Part shown: one piece after another, positions 9,417 through 18,537 of the stretch | How the letters are laid out: every line of letters begins with the position of its first letter | How positions within the stretch are numbered: the first letter of the stretch is position 1 | Assembly: GCF_900172225.1 (NCBI RefSeq) | Contig: NZ_FWFO01000003.1 | Coordinates: forward strand, 186,001 to 250,000 | Length of the DNA stretch: 64,000 nt | Reading direction: 5' to 3' | DNA from: Falsiruegeria litorea R37 | GTDB lineage: Bacteria > Pseudomonadota > Alphaproteobacteria > Rhodobacterales > Rhodobacteraceae | Program-made: the position numbers and the translations under genes | The notes under the pieces: generated by a model | Database searches by the model: none | The model's input: only the letters and a program-made list of their open reading frames with translations | What the model was told of the DNA's origin: nothing

Positions 9417-9626
9417 TCAGCCGAACTGCACCGGAAGAACGCCCAGCTCTGTACCCTGGGGGAGCTTGGTAACGACCTGCGAGCCGCGCACGTCCTTGAT
9501 TGCATAGCCAAAGCCCGCAATCCGGAATTTCCATTCCCGCGCGCTCAATGCCTTGGTGCGTTCCTGACGGAGCAAATCCAGAATGCCGTCTTCGATCAGC
9601 GTGCCGCCAATATCTGCCTGTGCCAT
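9417..9626 (-). CDS. Small hypothetical protein
   Basis: 69 aa with ATG at 9626 and GAGGA upstream. Sequence MAQADIGGTLIEDGILDLL is followed by a basic middle part. No domain recognised. The codon use and start signal support a real gene. It converges on the preceding 95-aa gene with a 15-bp gap. Confidence 0.6.
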   Translation of the reverse strand: MAQADIGGTLIEDGILDLLRQERTKALSAREWKFRIAGFGYAIKDVRGSQVVTKLPQGTELGVLPVQFG

Positions 9627-9711
9627 TATTCCATCCTCAATCGTTATGTTTGTTTACAAAATGGAAACTGACTGTTGATCAGGGCCGAAATTTACCGGGA
9701 ATGGGGAAAGA

Positions 9712-9736
9712 TTAAGGCAGCCGTTTCAGCTGCCTT
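9712..9736 (-). terminator. Hairpin terminator behind the 4-TM protein
   Basis: The arms AAGGCAGC (9714-9721) and GCTGCCTT (9729-9736) form an 8-bp stem with a 7-nt loop. In minus orientation AATCTTT follows. It sits 8 bp past the stop of the gene at 9745. Confidence 0.6.
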
Positions 9737-9744
9737 AGGGTCGT

Positions 9745-10134
9745 TTACTTTTTAGTTTTGCTGTCTTGCAGTTCCTTGAACAGGAACATCGGGATCAGAA
9801 CACCCGCGATTACCGCACCTAGCCAGACCAGCAAAGTTGCGGCCAGCAGGTTCGACACCCCGCCGATGGTCAGGCCGGATGCGACCAGGTCGGTGATCAG
9901 CAGGCCAACAAAGGTCACGGCCAGGGCCACACCCCCTTTGAGCGCCGGAACATTTTTCTCGCTGATCCTGGTGATCAGCGGATCGGCAATCACCTGAACA
10001 ACGGTGAAAACCAATACGACAACAATGATAGACAGTGGCGCGATTTTGAATCCGGGCAACAAGGCCACCGCCAGCAAAAGACCGACAGCGTTGCCGATCA
10101 AAAGTGCGACAGCCGACAAGATACGGCGGGACAT
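9745..10134 (-). CDS. Four-helix membrane protein, phage holin superfamily IV-like
   Basis: 129 aa, ATG 10134 behind GAGGAG. Hydropathy shows four membrane helices (about 5-25, 32-50, 65-87, 96-118) and a Lys-rich tail. The pattern GNAVGLLLAVALLPGFKI resembles the Phage_holin_4_2 (PF04020) family, which is widespread as a chromosomal membrane protein and need not be a holin. No lysis genes are nearby, so a phage role is unlikely. Function unknown. Confidence 0.75.
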   Translation of the reverse strand: MSRRILSAVALLIGNAVGLLLAVALLPGFKIAPLSIIVVVLVFTVVQVIADPLITRISEKNVPALKGGVALAVTFVGLLITDLVASGLTIGGVSNLLAATLLVWLGAVIAGVLIPMFLFKELQDSKTKK

Positions 10135-10213
10135 GGGATCAACTCCTCACATTCAATTTCATCAGAACTTGAATGCACCCTACCCCCGGATCAGGTGAAA
10201 TTCATCAAGAATT

Positions 10214-11395
10214 TCAAAGCCCGGCTTCGGCCTCGATCTGTTTGCGTGACTTGCGCGCGCGCTCGGTCGCGGACTTGAGCTGACCACAGGCGGCCATGAT
10301 ATCCTCGCCCCGCGGCGTGCGGATCGGCGAGGCGTAGCCCGCTTTGTAGATGATGTCCGCAAAGGCATGGATCCGGTTGCCGGAACTGCGCTTGTACGGC
10401 GCACCTGGCCATTCATTGAACGGGATCAGGTTGATCTTGGCCGGAATGTTGTATTCCTTGATCAACTCGATCAGCCGGTGTGCGTCTTCCTTGGTGTCGT
10501 TTACGCCATCGAGCATCACGTATTCAAAGGTGATCCGTTCCGAGTTGCTGGCACGCGGGTAATCCGCCAAAGCCTGCAAGAGTTCCTTGATCTTCCACCG
10601 CTTGTTGATGGGCACCAAAATGTCGCGCGTTTCGTCCGTGGTCGCGTGGAACGAGATCGCGAGAAGACAGCCGATTTCTTGGGCGGTGCGGGCAATTTCG
10701 GGCACCACCCCACTTGTCGACAGCGTAATCCGGCGACGGGAAAGCGAGATGCCCTCGGGGTCCATCGTGATCTTCATCGCGTCGCGGACGTTGTCAAAAT
10801 TGTACAGCGGTTCGCCCATGCCCATCAGCACGATGTTCGACAGCAGGCGGGTTTCGTCTTTGGGCTCGCCCGGAACGGGCCATTCTTCCAAATCGTCGCG
10901 CGCCATCATGATCTGCCCCACGATTTCAGCCGACGTCAGGTTGCGTACCAGCTTTTGCGTGCCCGTGTGACAGAACGAACAGGTCAGGGTGCAGCCCACC
11001 TGAGACGACACACACAACGTACCGCGCCCCTCTTCGGGGATGTACACCACCTCGACCTCGTGCCCGCCCGCGATCCGCACCAGATACTTGCGGGTGCCGT
11101 CCTCGGACACCTGACGCGAGACAACCTCGGGGATTTCGATCACGAACTTTTCAGCCAGATCCGCACGGTAGGTTTTCGCCAGATTGGTCATCTCGGCAAA
11201 GTCGCGTACGCCCCACTGATAGATCCATTGCCAGATCTGTCCGACCCGCATCTTGGCCTGCTTTTCCGGCGTGCCGTTTTCGATCAGAACCTCGCGCATT
11301 TGCGCACGGGTCAGACCAACAAGGTTGATCGGCCCCTCGGGCAATTTGCGGGGGATCGTCATGACGTCTTGGGTGATCGGCGCTTTGGCAGACAT
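10214..11395 (-). CDS. rlmN: Dual-specificity 23S rRNA/tRNA adenine C2-methyltransferase
   Basis: 393 aa. Radical SAM motif CTLTCSFC (CxxxCxxC) supplies the [4Fe-4S] cluster; [10 protein letters not shown] follows, and the C-terminal MAAC cysteine corresponds to the residue that forms the methyl-enzyme adduct. RlmN methylates A2503 of 23S rRNA and A37 of some tRNAs. The N-terminal helical domain is present and length is typical. Ribosome binding site is weak (GAGCAAAG). A 511-aa open frame on the other strand is a shadow of this gene. Confidence 0.97.
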   Translation of the reverse strand: MSAKAPITQDVMTIPRKLPEGPINLVGLTRAQMREVLIENGTPEKQAKMRVGQIWQWIYQWGVRDFAEMTNLAKTYRADLAEKFVIEIPEVVSRQVSEDGTRKYLVRIAGGHEVEVVYIPEEGRGTLCVSSQVGCTLTCSFCHTGTQKLVRNLTSAEIVGQIMMARDDLEEWPVPGEPKDETRLLSNIVLMGMGEPLYNFDNVRDAMKITMDPEGISLSRRRITLSTSGVVPEIARTAQEIGCLLAISFHATTDETRDILVPINKRWKIKELLQALADYPRASNSERITFEYVMLDGVNDTKEDAHRLIELIKEYNIPAKINLIPFNEWPGAPYKRSSGNRIHAFADIIYKAGYASPIRTPRGEDIMAACGQLKSATERARKSRKQIEAEAGL

Positions 11396-11482
11396 GGCTT
11401 TGCTCGGATTCTGTCGCGGGATGAGCCTCTATATAGGATTTCCAGCAAAGATCAAAAGGTTTCGCGGAACAAAGCGCGGCGC

Positions 11483-11869
11483 CTATTGGGCCATGCTCAT
11501 AAGCTCTGTGATCCGGGCCCGTCCCAATTCAATCTTGCAGGATTGGATGGCGATACCTGTGCCCGAACCTCCACCGAAAGAAGCCCCCACAGCATTGCAT
11601 TGTGCATCGCGATAGGCTGCCCAGGCTTCCTGCGCCGTGTTCATCGCAGGCACCGCAACCGCTCGTCCCGTGACCTCATCCAATTCCTGTGCCGATGCCA
11701 TCGCGATCTCTTGCGCGATCCCCATTGCAGCCTCGACGCGTTGCGCCGCTTCCGAGACGCAAGCTCCGATTTCAACTTGCGAGCCCGCATCGCTGCATTC
11801 CAACGACGGGTCAGCAGCAACATGGAAAGGGTAAAGGCACAGAAGGAACAAACATATCTTCTTGATCAT
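11483..11869 (-). CDS. LprI-like (lysozyme inhibitor LprI N-terminal domain) secreted protein
   Basis: 128 aa. ATG 11869 gives a clean signal peptide (MIKKICLFLLCLYPFHVAA). The mature part has paired cysteines and the pattern YRDAQC...SCKIELGRARI of the LprI_N/DUF1311 family. Proteins of that family are periplasmic; some inhibit lysozyme. The start overlaps the stop of the DUF805 gene by 4 bp (ATGA), so the two are cotranscribed. Confidence 0.82.
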   Translation of the reverse strand: MIKKICLFLLCLYPFHVAADPSLECSDAGSQVEIGACVSEAAQRVEAAMGIAQEIAMASAQELDEVTGRAVAVPAMNTAQEAWAAYRDAQCNAVGASFGGGSGTGIAIQSCKIELGRARITELMSMAQ

Positions 11870-12378
11870 GAAGGTGCTCCATATTCGTTTGTTTCGGGCT
11901 GAGATGGACGGGTCAGCCACCAGATCATGAGTATTGCCAGTGCAAGTTGCACGATTCCGGCTACGAACAGTCCGGTCAGACCAACGGCTGCGGCGGGACC
12001 ACGCAGAACATCCGGGTCCTCGACACGTGCTTCCATAAAGGAAAAGGCCATGATCCCCGAAAACAGGAACAACACGGTCGTCATGGAAACAAGCATTGGC
12101 AGCAAAAGGTACCATCCTGGATACCCACCATCGTGCATGCGCCGCCATCCAGCTGCAAGCAAAGGCAGGAAGGTTGCGATCTGAAAGAGGCCAGTGAACA
12201 GGCGGCTCTGTTCCAGTGTTTCTGGGTTCACTCCAAAAAGCATGCGGTCAACGACCGATAGCGCCGCAGATATCAACACTACAAACAGCAGGAACCACCA
12301 ATACTCTGGTCGGCCAGCCCTGCCTGAGAATGTTACGTACTTTGAGAAACATGTCTTAACGGCTTCGGAAAAAGTCAT
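11866..12378 (-). CDS. DUF805 membrane protein
   Basis: 170 aa. ATG 12378 is preferred over 12390 because GAGGG lies 4-8 nt upstream. It begins MTFSEAVKTCFSKYVTFSGRA, the typical DUF805 opening with the aromatic GRAGRPEYWWF motif, and has four membrane helices. GWRRMHDGGYPGWYLL is the second conserved DUF805 block. Function unknown, inner membrane. First gene of a two-gene unit with the LprI-like gene. Confidence 0.88.
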   Translation of the reverse strand: MTFSEAVKTCFSKYVTFSGRAGRPEYWWFLLFVVLISAALSVVDRMLFGVNPETLEQSRLFTGLFQIATFLPLLAAGWRRMHDGGYPGWYLLLPMLVSMTTVLFLFSGIMAFSFMEARVEDPDVLRGPAAAVGLTGLFVAGIVQLALAILMIWWLTRPSQPETNEYGAPS

Positions 12379-12498
12379 CTTGACCCTCATATATTCAAAT
12401 ATCGGTATGCTGCCCGATCGTAAGTTGAGCGGTCAAACAAAAACGGTCGGCCCGCCTTATGACAGGTCGACCGCTGCAAGCCAAAGTGGCAAATACCG

Positions 12499-13062
12499 TT
12501 ACTCGGCCGCCGCGCGGCGCTGCCACGCAAAGGGCTGGAACATCCCATCCACCGGCGTTTCAAACAGCGCGTTGGTGTAGTTCGACAGAACCTTTTGCGC
12601 AAAGATCACCAGCAAGTCCTGCAGCGCCTTGTCGTCATAGCCCGCAGACCGGAACGTAGCCAGATCATCCGCTGATGGGCGGCCATGGTTGTCGCGCAAA
12701 GCCAGGGTAAAGCCGCGCAGGGTTTCCAGCTTGGCATCCGCCAGTGGCATTTCATCGCGCAGCGCATCAATGATGTCGTTCGACACCTTCTCGCGCTTGG
12801 CAATCCCGGTGTGGGCAGGCACGCAGTAGTGGCAATGGTTGGCAACGTTCACCGTCATCCAAATCACCGTGCGTTCCTCGGGCGAGAAGCCGGTTGTCAT
12901 CGCCAGACGCGACAGCTCTTTGTACGCCTCAAGCAATGCGGGGCTGGTCGCCATGACGCCGTGCAAGTTGGGGATCGAGCCAAAGGCTTTGACCGACCCT
13001 TCGAGCAGGGGTATGGCGGCGTCGGGGGCGGTTTCGATGGTGTGAATGGTGGTCTCGGTCAT
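12499..13062 (-). CDS. Carboxymuconolactone decarboxylase / AhpD-like protein
   Basis: 187 aa, ATG 13062 with AGGACCAGGA upstream. The single CMD domain contains the AhpD-type redox motif CHYCVPAH (CxxC followed by His). Such proteins are alkylhydroperoxidases or related thiol oxidoreductases. No partner peroxiredoxin is adjacent. Monocistronic. Confidence 0.87.
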   Translation of the reverse strand: MTETTIHTIETAPDAAIPLLEGSVKAFGSIPNLHGVMATSPALLEAYKELSRLAMTTGFSPEERTVIWMTVNVANHCHYCVPAHTGIAKREKVSNDIIDALRDEMPLADAKLETLRGFTLALRDNHGRPSADDLATFRSAGYDDKALQDLLVIFAQKVLSNYTNALFETPVDGMFQPFAWQRRAAAE

Positions 13063-13240
13063 GGATCCTGGTCCTTGGTCAGAATTACCGACGCAAAGTA
13101 GTCACGAAATCCAAGGGACAAAACGGCGATCCTGGCACAGTATTCTGTGCATCAACGCTCAGCAGATCACGGGATTGTGGCTTTTGGAAACAAGATATTC
13201 GCAGATTTGCGGCATTCCGAACCAGGCTCGCGAAAGCGAC

Positions 13241-13262
13241 GGCCCCGGAGCAGCCCGGGGCC
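13241..13262 (-). terminator. GC hairpin behind the IalB-like gene
   Basis: GGCCCCGG and CCGGGGCC form a perfect 8-bp stem with a 6-nt loop, 14 bp past the stop of the IalB-like gene. The T-run that follows in minus orientation is poor (GTCGCTTTCG). The rest of 13063-13276 shows nothing further. Confidence 0.45.
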
Positions 13263-13276
13263 ATATTGACGCTCAA

Positions 13277-13816
13277 TTACTTGGTGCAGCGTTTTTCCGC
13301 GTCTTCGATCGCAGCGGTAAAGCCCAAGAGAGAGAATGTATCCTTGGTCTGCGTCCCGCGCGCCGAGCGTGCGGTCAAAATCGCCTGAGCGCCGCGCTTC
13401 ATCGCGGTGATGATCTTGGCGTCATCCGCAGCCGTCGCGGGCCATGCCCATTCGCCTTCGGTGAACAGCTCAAACTCGGTGCCGCCAACGTTCAGGTTCA
13501 CGGTCGAACCCGGCGCAAAGGGATAGCCACCGGTAAAGGTAACTTGACCTTTCACCTCTGCCTTGGGGCGGAAGAACACGAACAGCAGGATGTCGCTGCG
13601 CCGCACGGCGACGACACGACCACCACGGGTGTTCACGGTCTCCTTGGGGGCTGACACGCTCCAGCATTCGGTGGGATCGTCTTCGACAAAGACGCTCCAA
13701 TCCGTTTTGGCCGCCACCCGGTTCGAGCTCTGCGCCTGAGCATATGCGCTGGTTGCCGAGACGGTCATGCCCGCCATACACAGGCCCGCGATCATGCGGA
13801 CAAGTTTCGATCCCAT
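13277..13816 (-). CDS. Invasion-associated locus B (IalB)-family periplasmic protein
   Basis: 179 aa. ATG 13816 has AGGAGG upstream. Signal peptide about 1-26 (ending AYAQ). The mature protein contains TDWSVFVEDDPTECWSVSAP and VRRSDILLFVFFRP, characteristic of the IalB family. A lone Cys near the start and another near the end could form a disulfide. IalB was first described for Bartonella red-cell invasion; in free-living relatives the role is unknown. Confidence 0.85.
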   Translation of the reverse strand: MGSKLVRMIAGLCMAGMTVSATSAYAQAQSSNRVAAKTDWSVFVEDDPTECWSVSAPKETVNTRGGRVVAVRRSDILLFVFFRPKAEVKGQVTFTGGYPFAPGSTVNLNVGGTEFELFTEGEWAWPATAADDAKIITAMKRGAQAILTARSARGTQTKDTFSLLGFTAAIEDAEKRCTK

Positions 13817-13988
13817 TTGTCCAGCCTCCTAGACTGTCCTTAACCTCAATTCCATGGTGCGCCTGCAGGCTTTAGGACCTGTCTGTCTTGCGCAACCCAT
13901 CGTTTGCCGACATAGACACATTAACGCAGGTTTCGCCATGGTTGAAAGAGTGATTGGCGGGAATCTGCCCAGAAAAGGGGAGTTTACG

Positions 13989-14984
13989 ATGACAAATCCG
14001 GTACCGATGACCGAAATCTGGCGGGGCCCGTTTCTGGAGAGCGTCCATTTGGGTCACGCGGTGATCTGTGACGACACCGGTCAGATCGTGCGCAGCTGGG
14101 GGGATCCCAACGCGCGCATCTATCCCCGCTCGTCCGCCAAGATGATTCAGGCGCTCCCCCTGCTCAGCTCGGGGGCTGCTGCCAAATACGGGCTCAACAG
14201 CGAGCACATGGCGCTTGCCTGCGCCTCACACAATGGCGCTGCGATCCATACCGATCGAGTGTCGGCATGGCTCGATCACCTTGGGTTGGGGGATGATGAT
14301 TTCCGCTGCGGCCCGCAAGAGCCCGCGGACATAGAGGCCCGCAATGGCCTGATCCTTGATCACAAATCCCCCTGCCAGATGCACAACAACTGCTCAGGCA
14401 AACACGCCGGTTTTCTGACCCTGACCCAGCACATGGATGCGGGCACCGAATACATCGACATCGATCATCCCGTGCAACAGGCCTGTCTGGCAGCATTCGA
14501 AGAAACCGCAGGCGAGACCAGTCCCGGTTACGGGATCGACGGCTGTTCAGCACCCAATTTTGCAACCTCGCTGACAGGGCTGGCCCGATCGATGGCGTGG
14601 TTTGCTTCGGCAGCCGACCGCTCGGACCGCCAAAGCGCCGCCGCCGAGCAGTTGACCGCCGCCATGATCAAGCACCCGGAATTGGTCGCGGGCGAAGGCC
14701 GTGCCTGCACCGAGCTGATGCGGGCGATGAATGGCAAAGTTGCGATCAAGACCGGGGCCGAGGCCGTGTTCATCGCCATCATCCCTGAAAAACGCATGGG
14801 CGTTGCGCTGAAAATCGCGGATGGCACAACGCGCGCCAGCGAATGTGCGATTGCCGCCATTCTGGTCGAGCTTGGCGTTCTGGACGCCGATCACCCGGCG
14901 ACCAGAAAGTACATGAACGCGCCGATCCTGAACCGGCGCAATGTGGATTGTGGCGTGATCAAACCGGCGGCTGGGTTCCTTTGA
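13989..14984 (+). CDS. L-asparaginase II family protein
   Basis: 331 aa, ATG 13989 after GGGGAG. It matches the PF06089 asparaginase family (rhizobial thermolabile type): SSAKMIQALPLL, ASHNGAAIHTDRV, NNCSGKHAGFL and GYGIDGCSAPN are its conserved blocks. The enzyme hydrolyses L-asparagine to aspartate and ammonia and is unrelated to the E. coli AnsA/AnsB fold. No signal peptide, so cytosolic. Confidence 0.92.
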   Translation: MTNPVPMTEIWRGPFLESVHLGHAVICDDTGQIVRSWGDPNARIYPRSSAKMIQALPLLSSGAAAKYGLNSEHMALACASHNGAAIHTDRVSAWLDHLGLGDDDFRCGPQEPADIEARNGLILDHKSPCQMHNNCSGKHAGFLTLTQHMDAGTEYIDIDHPVQQACLAAFEETAGETSPGYGIDGCSAPNFATSLTGLARSMAWFASAADRSDRQSAAAEQLTAAMIKHPELVAGEGRACTELMRAMNGKVAIKTGAEAVFIAIIPEKRMGVALKIADGTTRASECAIAAILVELGVLDADHPATRKYMNAPILNRRNVDCGVIKPAAGFL

Positions 14985-15000
14985 ACCCAGGCCTGCGGGC

Positions 15001-15315
15001 TTACATCTCCATCACTTCGGCAACCTCGACCGAGCCGGTGCCATCAACGACCATCGGGCACCCCTTGGCCATTTCGGTGGCCGCATCCATGCTGTCGGCC
15101 TTGACCACGGTGTAGCCCGAGATTGGGTTCGCCCCGCCATCGTCAGCTACGCCACCTGCGCTGACAGTCTTGGACATGCCAACCGGCGCGCCGGGGATTT
15201 CCAGCGCCTCGCCTATGTTCTCGAACCAGGCACCCCAGGCTGCCATGACCCGCTCGCCCTCTTCCTGAGTTTCGGGCTTTGCACCGCCGTGATAGGCAAA
15301 TACGAACTGTGGCAT
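15001..15315 (-). CDS. YciI-family protein (DGPF-type)
   Basis: 104 aa. ATG 15315 is preceded by AGGAGG. Begins MPQFVFAYHGG and contains the SGYTVVKADSMDAATEMAKGCP block of YCII-related domains, often found near ECF sigma factors or SRPBCC genes. Last gene of the ArsR-SRPBCC-YciI unit, 24 bp after the SRPBCC stop. Function unproven. Confidence 0.87.
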   Translation of the reverse strand: MPQFVFAYHGGAKPETQEEGERVMAAWGAWFENIGEALEIPGAPVGMSKTVSAGGVADDGGANPISGYTVVKADSMDAATEMAKGCPMVVDGTGSVEVAEVMEM

Positions 15316-15339
15316 TTCAATTTCCTCCTGTTGCAATCG

Positions 15340-15768
15340 TTAATTCAATTGAGCGGACAGCTTGCGCAGCGACGACGTCCAGCCGCTTTCATGGTTGGCG
15401 CTGATCTCGTCATCACCAAGCTCTCGGTGATCAATCAGCAGCCGCGCACCAGATGCGGTTTCGACAATCGTGAACGTCACATGGCTTTCGGCGCCGCGCT
15501 TGTCGTCGTCATCGTGCCAGCCCCAGGTGAAACCAACCGACTTGGGCGCGTCGACATGGGTCACCTGACCGGATACCTTGTATTGCTGCCCCTCTTCGTT
15601 CTGCATGACCGAATACCAGGGGCCAAGGCGCGAGAAATCCAGATCATGCACCGGCACATGCAGCCCCTCGGGGCCCCACCATTTCAGCAGCTTTTCAGTG
15701 TTCGTCACCCAAGCATACAGCTTGTCAGGGCTCACGGGAAACTCACGCTCAAGACGCAGGTCGGTCAT
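15340..15768 (-). CDS. SRPBCC / AHSA1-like domain protein
   Basis: 142 aa. LEREFPVSPDKLYAWVTNTEKLLKWWGPEG is the opening of an Aha1-C/SRPBCC ligand-binding fold (from 15752 down). It overlaps the ArsR stop by 4 bp (ATGA). The arrangement ArsR-SRPBCC-YciI is a recurring one, in which the regulator and the small ligand-binding proteins are expressed together. Ligand unknown. Confidence 0.9.
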   Translation of the reverse strand: MTDLRLEREFPVSPDKLYAWVTNTEKLLKWWGPEGLHVPVHDLDFSRLGPWYSVMQNEEGQQYKVSGQVTHVDAPKSVGFTWGWHDDDDKRGAESHVTFTIVETASGARLLIDHRELGDDEISANHESGWTSSLRKLSAQLN

Positions 15769-16085
15769 TGCTCATCCTCCAGAATGGCGGCTTCCAACCG
15801 GTCAAGGCTGGTTTCCCAAAATTCACGTTTCGAAATGGTCCAATCCGCGATGGCGCGCAGCCCGTCAGGTTGGATGGAATAGAGGCGCTGAGGGCCTTGG
15901 GCACGCTGTTTGACCAACCCCGCCTGGCGCAATACCTTCAGATGCCGCGAGATCGCGGCACCAGACATGCCGCGCCCCTCGATCAGGTCCCCCGCAGGCA
16001 GTTCACCTTGCGCCATAAGTTGTTCGACGATTCCTAATCGGGTGGAATCAGACAGGGCAGAAAATGCAGTGACGAGATCAGGCAT
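15765..16085 (-). CDS. ArsR-family transcriptional regulator
   Basis: 106 aa from ATG 16085; a TTG at 16091 is also possible. Winged helix with the family pattern FSALSDSTRLGIVEQL and SGAAISRHLKVLRQAGLV. No Cys metal site is visible, so it is not a metal sensor of the ArsR/SmtB class. A perfect inverted repeat starts directly upstream, suggesting autorepression of the three-gene operon. Confidence 0.92.
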   Translation of the reverse strand: MPDLVTAFSALSDSTRLGIVEQLMAQGELPAGDLIEGRGMSGAAISRHLKVLRQAGLVKQRAQGPQRLYSIQPDGLRAIADWTISKREFWETSLDRLEAAILEDEQ

Positions 16086-16090
16086 ACCCA

Positions 16091-16114
16091 ATATTTAACA
16101 CCATCGTTAAATAT
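16091..16114 (-). promoter_or_regulatory. Candidate ArsR operator
   Basis: ATATTTAAC and GTTAAATAT form a perfect 9-bp inverted repeat with a 6-nt spacer (16100-16105). It touches the start codon of the ArsR gene, so a bound dimer would block initiation. Palindromes of this kind are typical ArsR-family sites; binding is inferred. Confidence 0.55.
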
Positions 16115-16139
16115 GTAAAGTCCCGATCTGCCGAGGCTG

Positions 16140-17018
16140 TCAGCTCAGAACAAACTCACTACGCGCATAGCCCTGCACATAAAGCAACGCGGTCAAATCG
16201 CCGTGGTTGATCCGCACGTCACATTCAACCGCGACAGAGGGCTTGGCATGCAGCGCCACGCCGGTTCCAGCCCGCTTGAGCATGCCCAAATCATTGGCCC
16301 CGTCACCGACAGCAATCACATCCGCCTCGGCAATCCCCAGACGGTCTGTGATCTGTTCCAAAGCTTCGACCTTGGCCTGCTTTCCAAGTATCGGGCGACC
16401 CGCCTCTCCGGTCAGCTTGCCGTCTGCCACCAGCAGCGTGTTGGCCCGGTTCTCGTCAAACCCCAGCGTTGCTGCAACCGAGGAAGTAAAGGCCGTGAAC
16501 CCGCCCGACACCAATGCGGCGTAACCGCCATTTGCCTTCATCGTGGTCAACAGCGCCTTACCACCCGGCATCAATGTGATCCGCTCCTCCAGCACCTGCT
16601 GAATAACGCTCTCGTCCAGGCCTTTGAGCAATCCAACACGCTCGGTCAGCGCCCCTTCGAAGTCCAACTCACCATTCATTGCCCGTGCGGTGATTTCTTT
16701 GACGCGCGCGCCCACACCGGCCACTTCGGCCAGTTCGTCAATGCACTCCTGCTGGATCATGGTGCTGTCCATATCCGCGAGCAGCATCTTTTTGCGCCGC
16801 CCCTCGAAGGGTTGCACCACCAGATCCACACCCGTTTTTTGCAGATCGGCCCAGACGTCCCACTGATTCTCGGGCAGCGTTGTCAGCGTGAACTCGGCCG
16901 CCTCATCAGGGCTAAGCCACTGCGCGTCGCCGCCGCCCCATGCGTTGCGCAGGGATTCGACCAAAGCCGGGTCCAGGTTTGGTTGAGCGGGATTCGTGAG
17001 CAGCGTGACGACAAACAT
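16140..17018 (-). CDS. serB: Phosphoserine phosphatase
   Basis: 292 aa. ATG 17018 has GGAG 8 nt upstream. Residues about 1-80 are an N-terminal ACT-like region, followed by the HAD core with DMDST (nucleophile Asp), SGGF and GDGANDLGM. It removes phosphate from phosphoserine in the last step of serine synthesis. It diverges from serC-serA across a 358-bp gap, so all three serine genes sit together. Confidence 0.96.
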   Translation of the reverse strand: MFVVTLLTNPAQPNLDPALVESLRNAWGGGDAQWLSPDEAAEFTLTTLPENQWDVWADLQKTGVDLVVQPFEGRRKKMLLADMDSTMIQQECIDELAEVAGVGARVKEITARAMNGELDFEGALTERVGLLKGLDESVIQQVLEERITLMPGGKALLTTMKANGGYAALVSGGFTAFTSSVAATLGFDENRANTLLVADGKLTGEAGRPILGKQAKVEALEQITDRLGIAEADVIAVGDGANDLGMLKRAGTGVALHAKPSVAVECDVRINHGDLTALLYVQGYARSEFVLS

Positions 17019-17294
17019 GAGGGCATCTCCTTTGCCCTTCACATACCGCAGGTGCAGAAAATGCACCAGAGATCAGCTTTCTTAAGCTTCAACCTTCGTC
17101 GCACGTTTCCGTCGATCCAGTCAGGGAACCTTACCACATTGATTTAGTACACTTTTTCAAAGGAACCCTAAACCTCAACCAACAATCAAACCGCTCCAGA
17201 ACAGCCATTCATACTCGGAACAAGAGTTTCCGATAGTGGTCATTTACGTCGCCTTCTCACAACAAACGGTCGAAATCAGACCTCTTTTCGACTT

Positions 17295-17376
17295 GCACGC
17301 CGCGCCGCAGCGGCCTAGCTCTGTCCGCGGGACACCCTTCCCCAACGAAGGGCAGATATCTGTAAGGATACCAGCA
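17295..17376 (+). promoter_or_regulatory. Candidate serC-motif leader RNA
   Basis: Three consecutive perfect hairpins lie immediately before the serC start: GCCGC/GCGGC (17299-17314), TGTCC/GGACA (17322-17334) and CCCTTC/GAAGGG (17335-17352). The ribosome binding site (AAGGA, 17364-17368) follows. A structured serC motif is known from Rfam in front of alphaproteobacterial serC-serA operons; assignment here rests on position and compact hairpins, not on a model score. The remaining gap 17019-17294 must hold both divergent promoters; I see no clear box. Confidence 0.5.
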
Positions 17377-18531
17377 ATGGCTACTCAGCAACCGGCAGCG
17401 CGCCCGGCCAATCCGCGTTTCTCCTCTGGCCCCTGTGCCAAACCCCCCACATTTGATGTTTCCAAACTCGCCGACGCCGCTCTTGGCCGCTCGCACCGTG
17501 CCGCTGTTGGCAAGGACAAGCTGAAGGCCGCGATCGAAGGCACGCGAGAGGTTCTGGGCATCCCCGCAGATTACAAGATCGGCATCGTGCCCGCCTCGGA
17601 CACCGGGGCCGTGGAAATGGCCCTCTGGTCGCTGCTGGGTCAGCGCAAGGTCGAAATGCTGGCCTGGGAAAGCTTTGGCTCGGGCTGGGTCACCGATGTT
17701 GTGAAACAGCTGAAGATCGAGGCTGAGGTCAAAACCGCCGATTATGGCCAGATCGTTGATCTCGCATCCGTCGATTTCAACAATGATGTTGTGTTCACCT
17801 GGAACGGCACCACTGCCGGCGTGCGCGTCCCCAACGGCGACTGGATCGCTGATGACCGCGACGGATTGACCATCTGCGACGCCACCTCGGCCGCCTTTGC
17901 GATGGACCTACCCTGGGACAAGCTGGATGTGACCACGTTCAGCTGGCAAAAGGTGCTGGGTGGCGAGGCCGCGCATGGCATGCTGATCCTCAGCCCCCGT
18001 GCGGTGGAACGTTTGGAAGGCTACACCCCAGCCTGGCCACTTCCGAAAATTTTCCGCCTGACCAAGGGTGGCAAACTGATCGATGGCATCTTTACCGGAG
18101 CAACCATCAATACGCCCTCAATGCTTGCGGTCGAAGATTACCTGTTTGCGCTGGACTGGGCTCGCTCCGTTGGTGGCCTGCAGGGTCTGATTGCCCGTGC
18201 GGATGCCAATGCACAGGCCGTTTTCGATTTCTGCGACGCCAACGATTGGATCACCAACTTGGCCGAAGATGACGCAACCCGCTCGAACACAAGCGTCTGC
18301 CTGAAGTTCACCGACGCCCGCATCCAAGACGGCGCTGCCTTTGCCAAGGCTGTCGCCAAACGGTTGGAGGCCGAGAACATCGCGCTCGATATCGGCGCGT
18401 ACCGCGATGCTCCCGCCGGTCTGCGGATCTGGTGTGGCGGCACGGTCGAAACTTTGGACATCCAGGCGATGCTGCCTTGGTTGGCCTGGGCGTTCGACAC
18501 CGAAATCGCAGCACAATCCCAAGCCGCTTAA
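17377..18531 (+). CDS. serC: Phosphoserine aminotransferase
   Basis: 384 aa; ATG 17377 has AGGA upstream and gives [19 protein letters not shown], the usual alphaproteobacterial N-terminus. Class V aminotransferase: the PLP Lys lies in [17 protein letters not shown]. It converts 3-phosphohydroxypyruvate and glutamate to phosphoserine. Upstream of serA in the same operon, with a structured 93-bp spacer between the two. Confidence 0.97.
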   Translation: MATQQPAARPANPRFSSGPCAKPPTFDVSKLADAALGRSHRAAVGKDKLKAAIEGTREVLGIPADYKIGIVPASDTGAVEMALWSLLGQRKVEMLAWESFGSGWVTDVVKQLKIEAEVKTADYGQIVDLASVDFNNDVVFTWNGTTAGVRVPNGDWIADDRDGLTICDATSAAFAMDLPWDKLDVTTFSWQKVLGGEAAHGMLILSPRAVERLEGYTPAWPLPKIFRLTKGGKLIDGIFTGATINTPSMLAVEDYLFALDWARSVGGLQGLIARADANAQAVFDFCDANDWITNLAEDDATRSNTSVCLKFTDARIQDGAAFAKAVAKRLEAENIALDIGAYRDAPAGLRIWCGGTVETLDIQAMLPWLAWAFDTEIAAQSQAA

Positions 18532-18537
18532 CGCAAC

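Noticed and set aside
9745-10134. Possible prophage holin
   Set aside because: The family is common in chromosomes and no lysis, tail or integrase genes are nearby.
10367-11902. 511-aa open frame on the plus strand
   Set aside because: Lies antisense to rlmN, whose radical SAM motifs are unmistakable; composition is rich in His, Arg and Gln as in GC-driven shadow frames.
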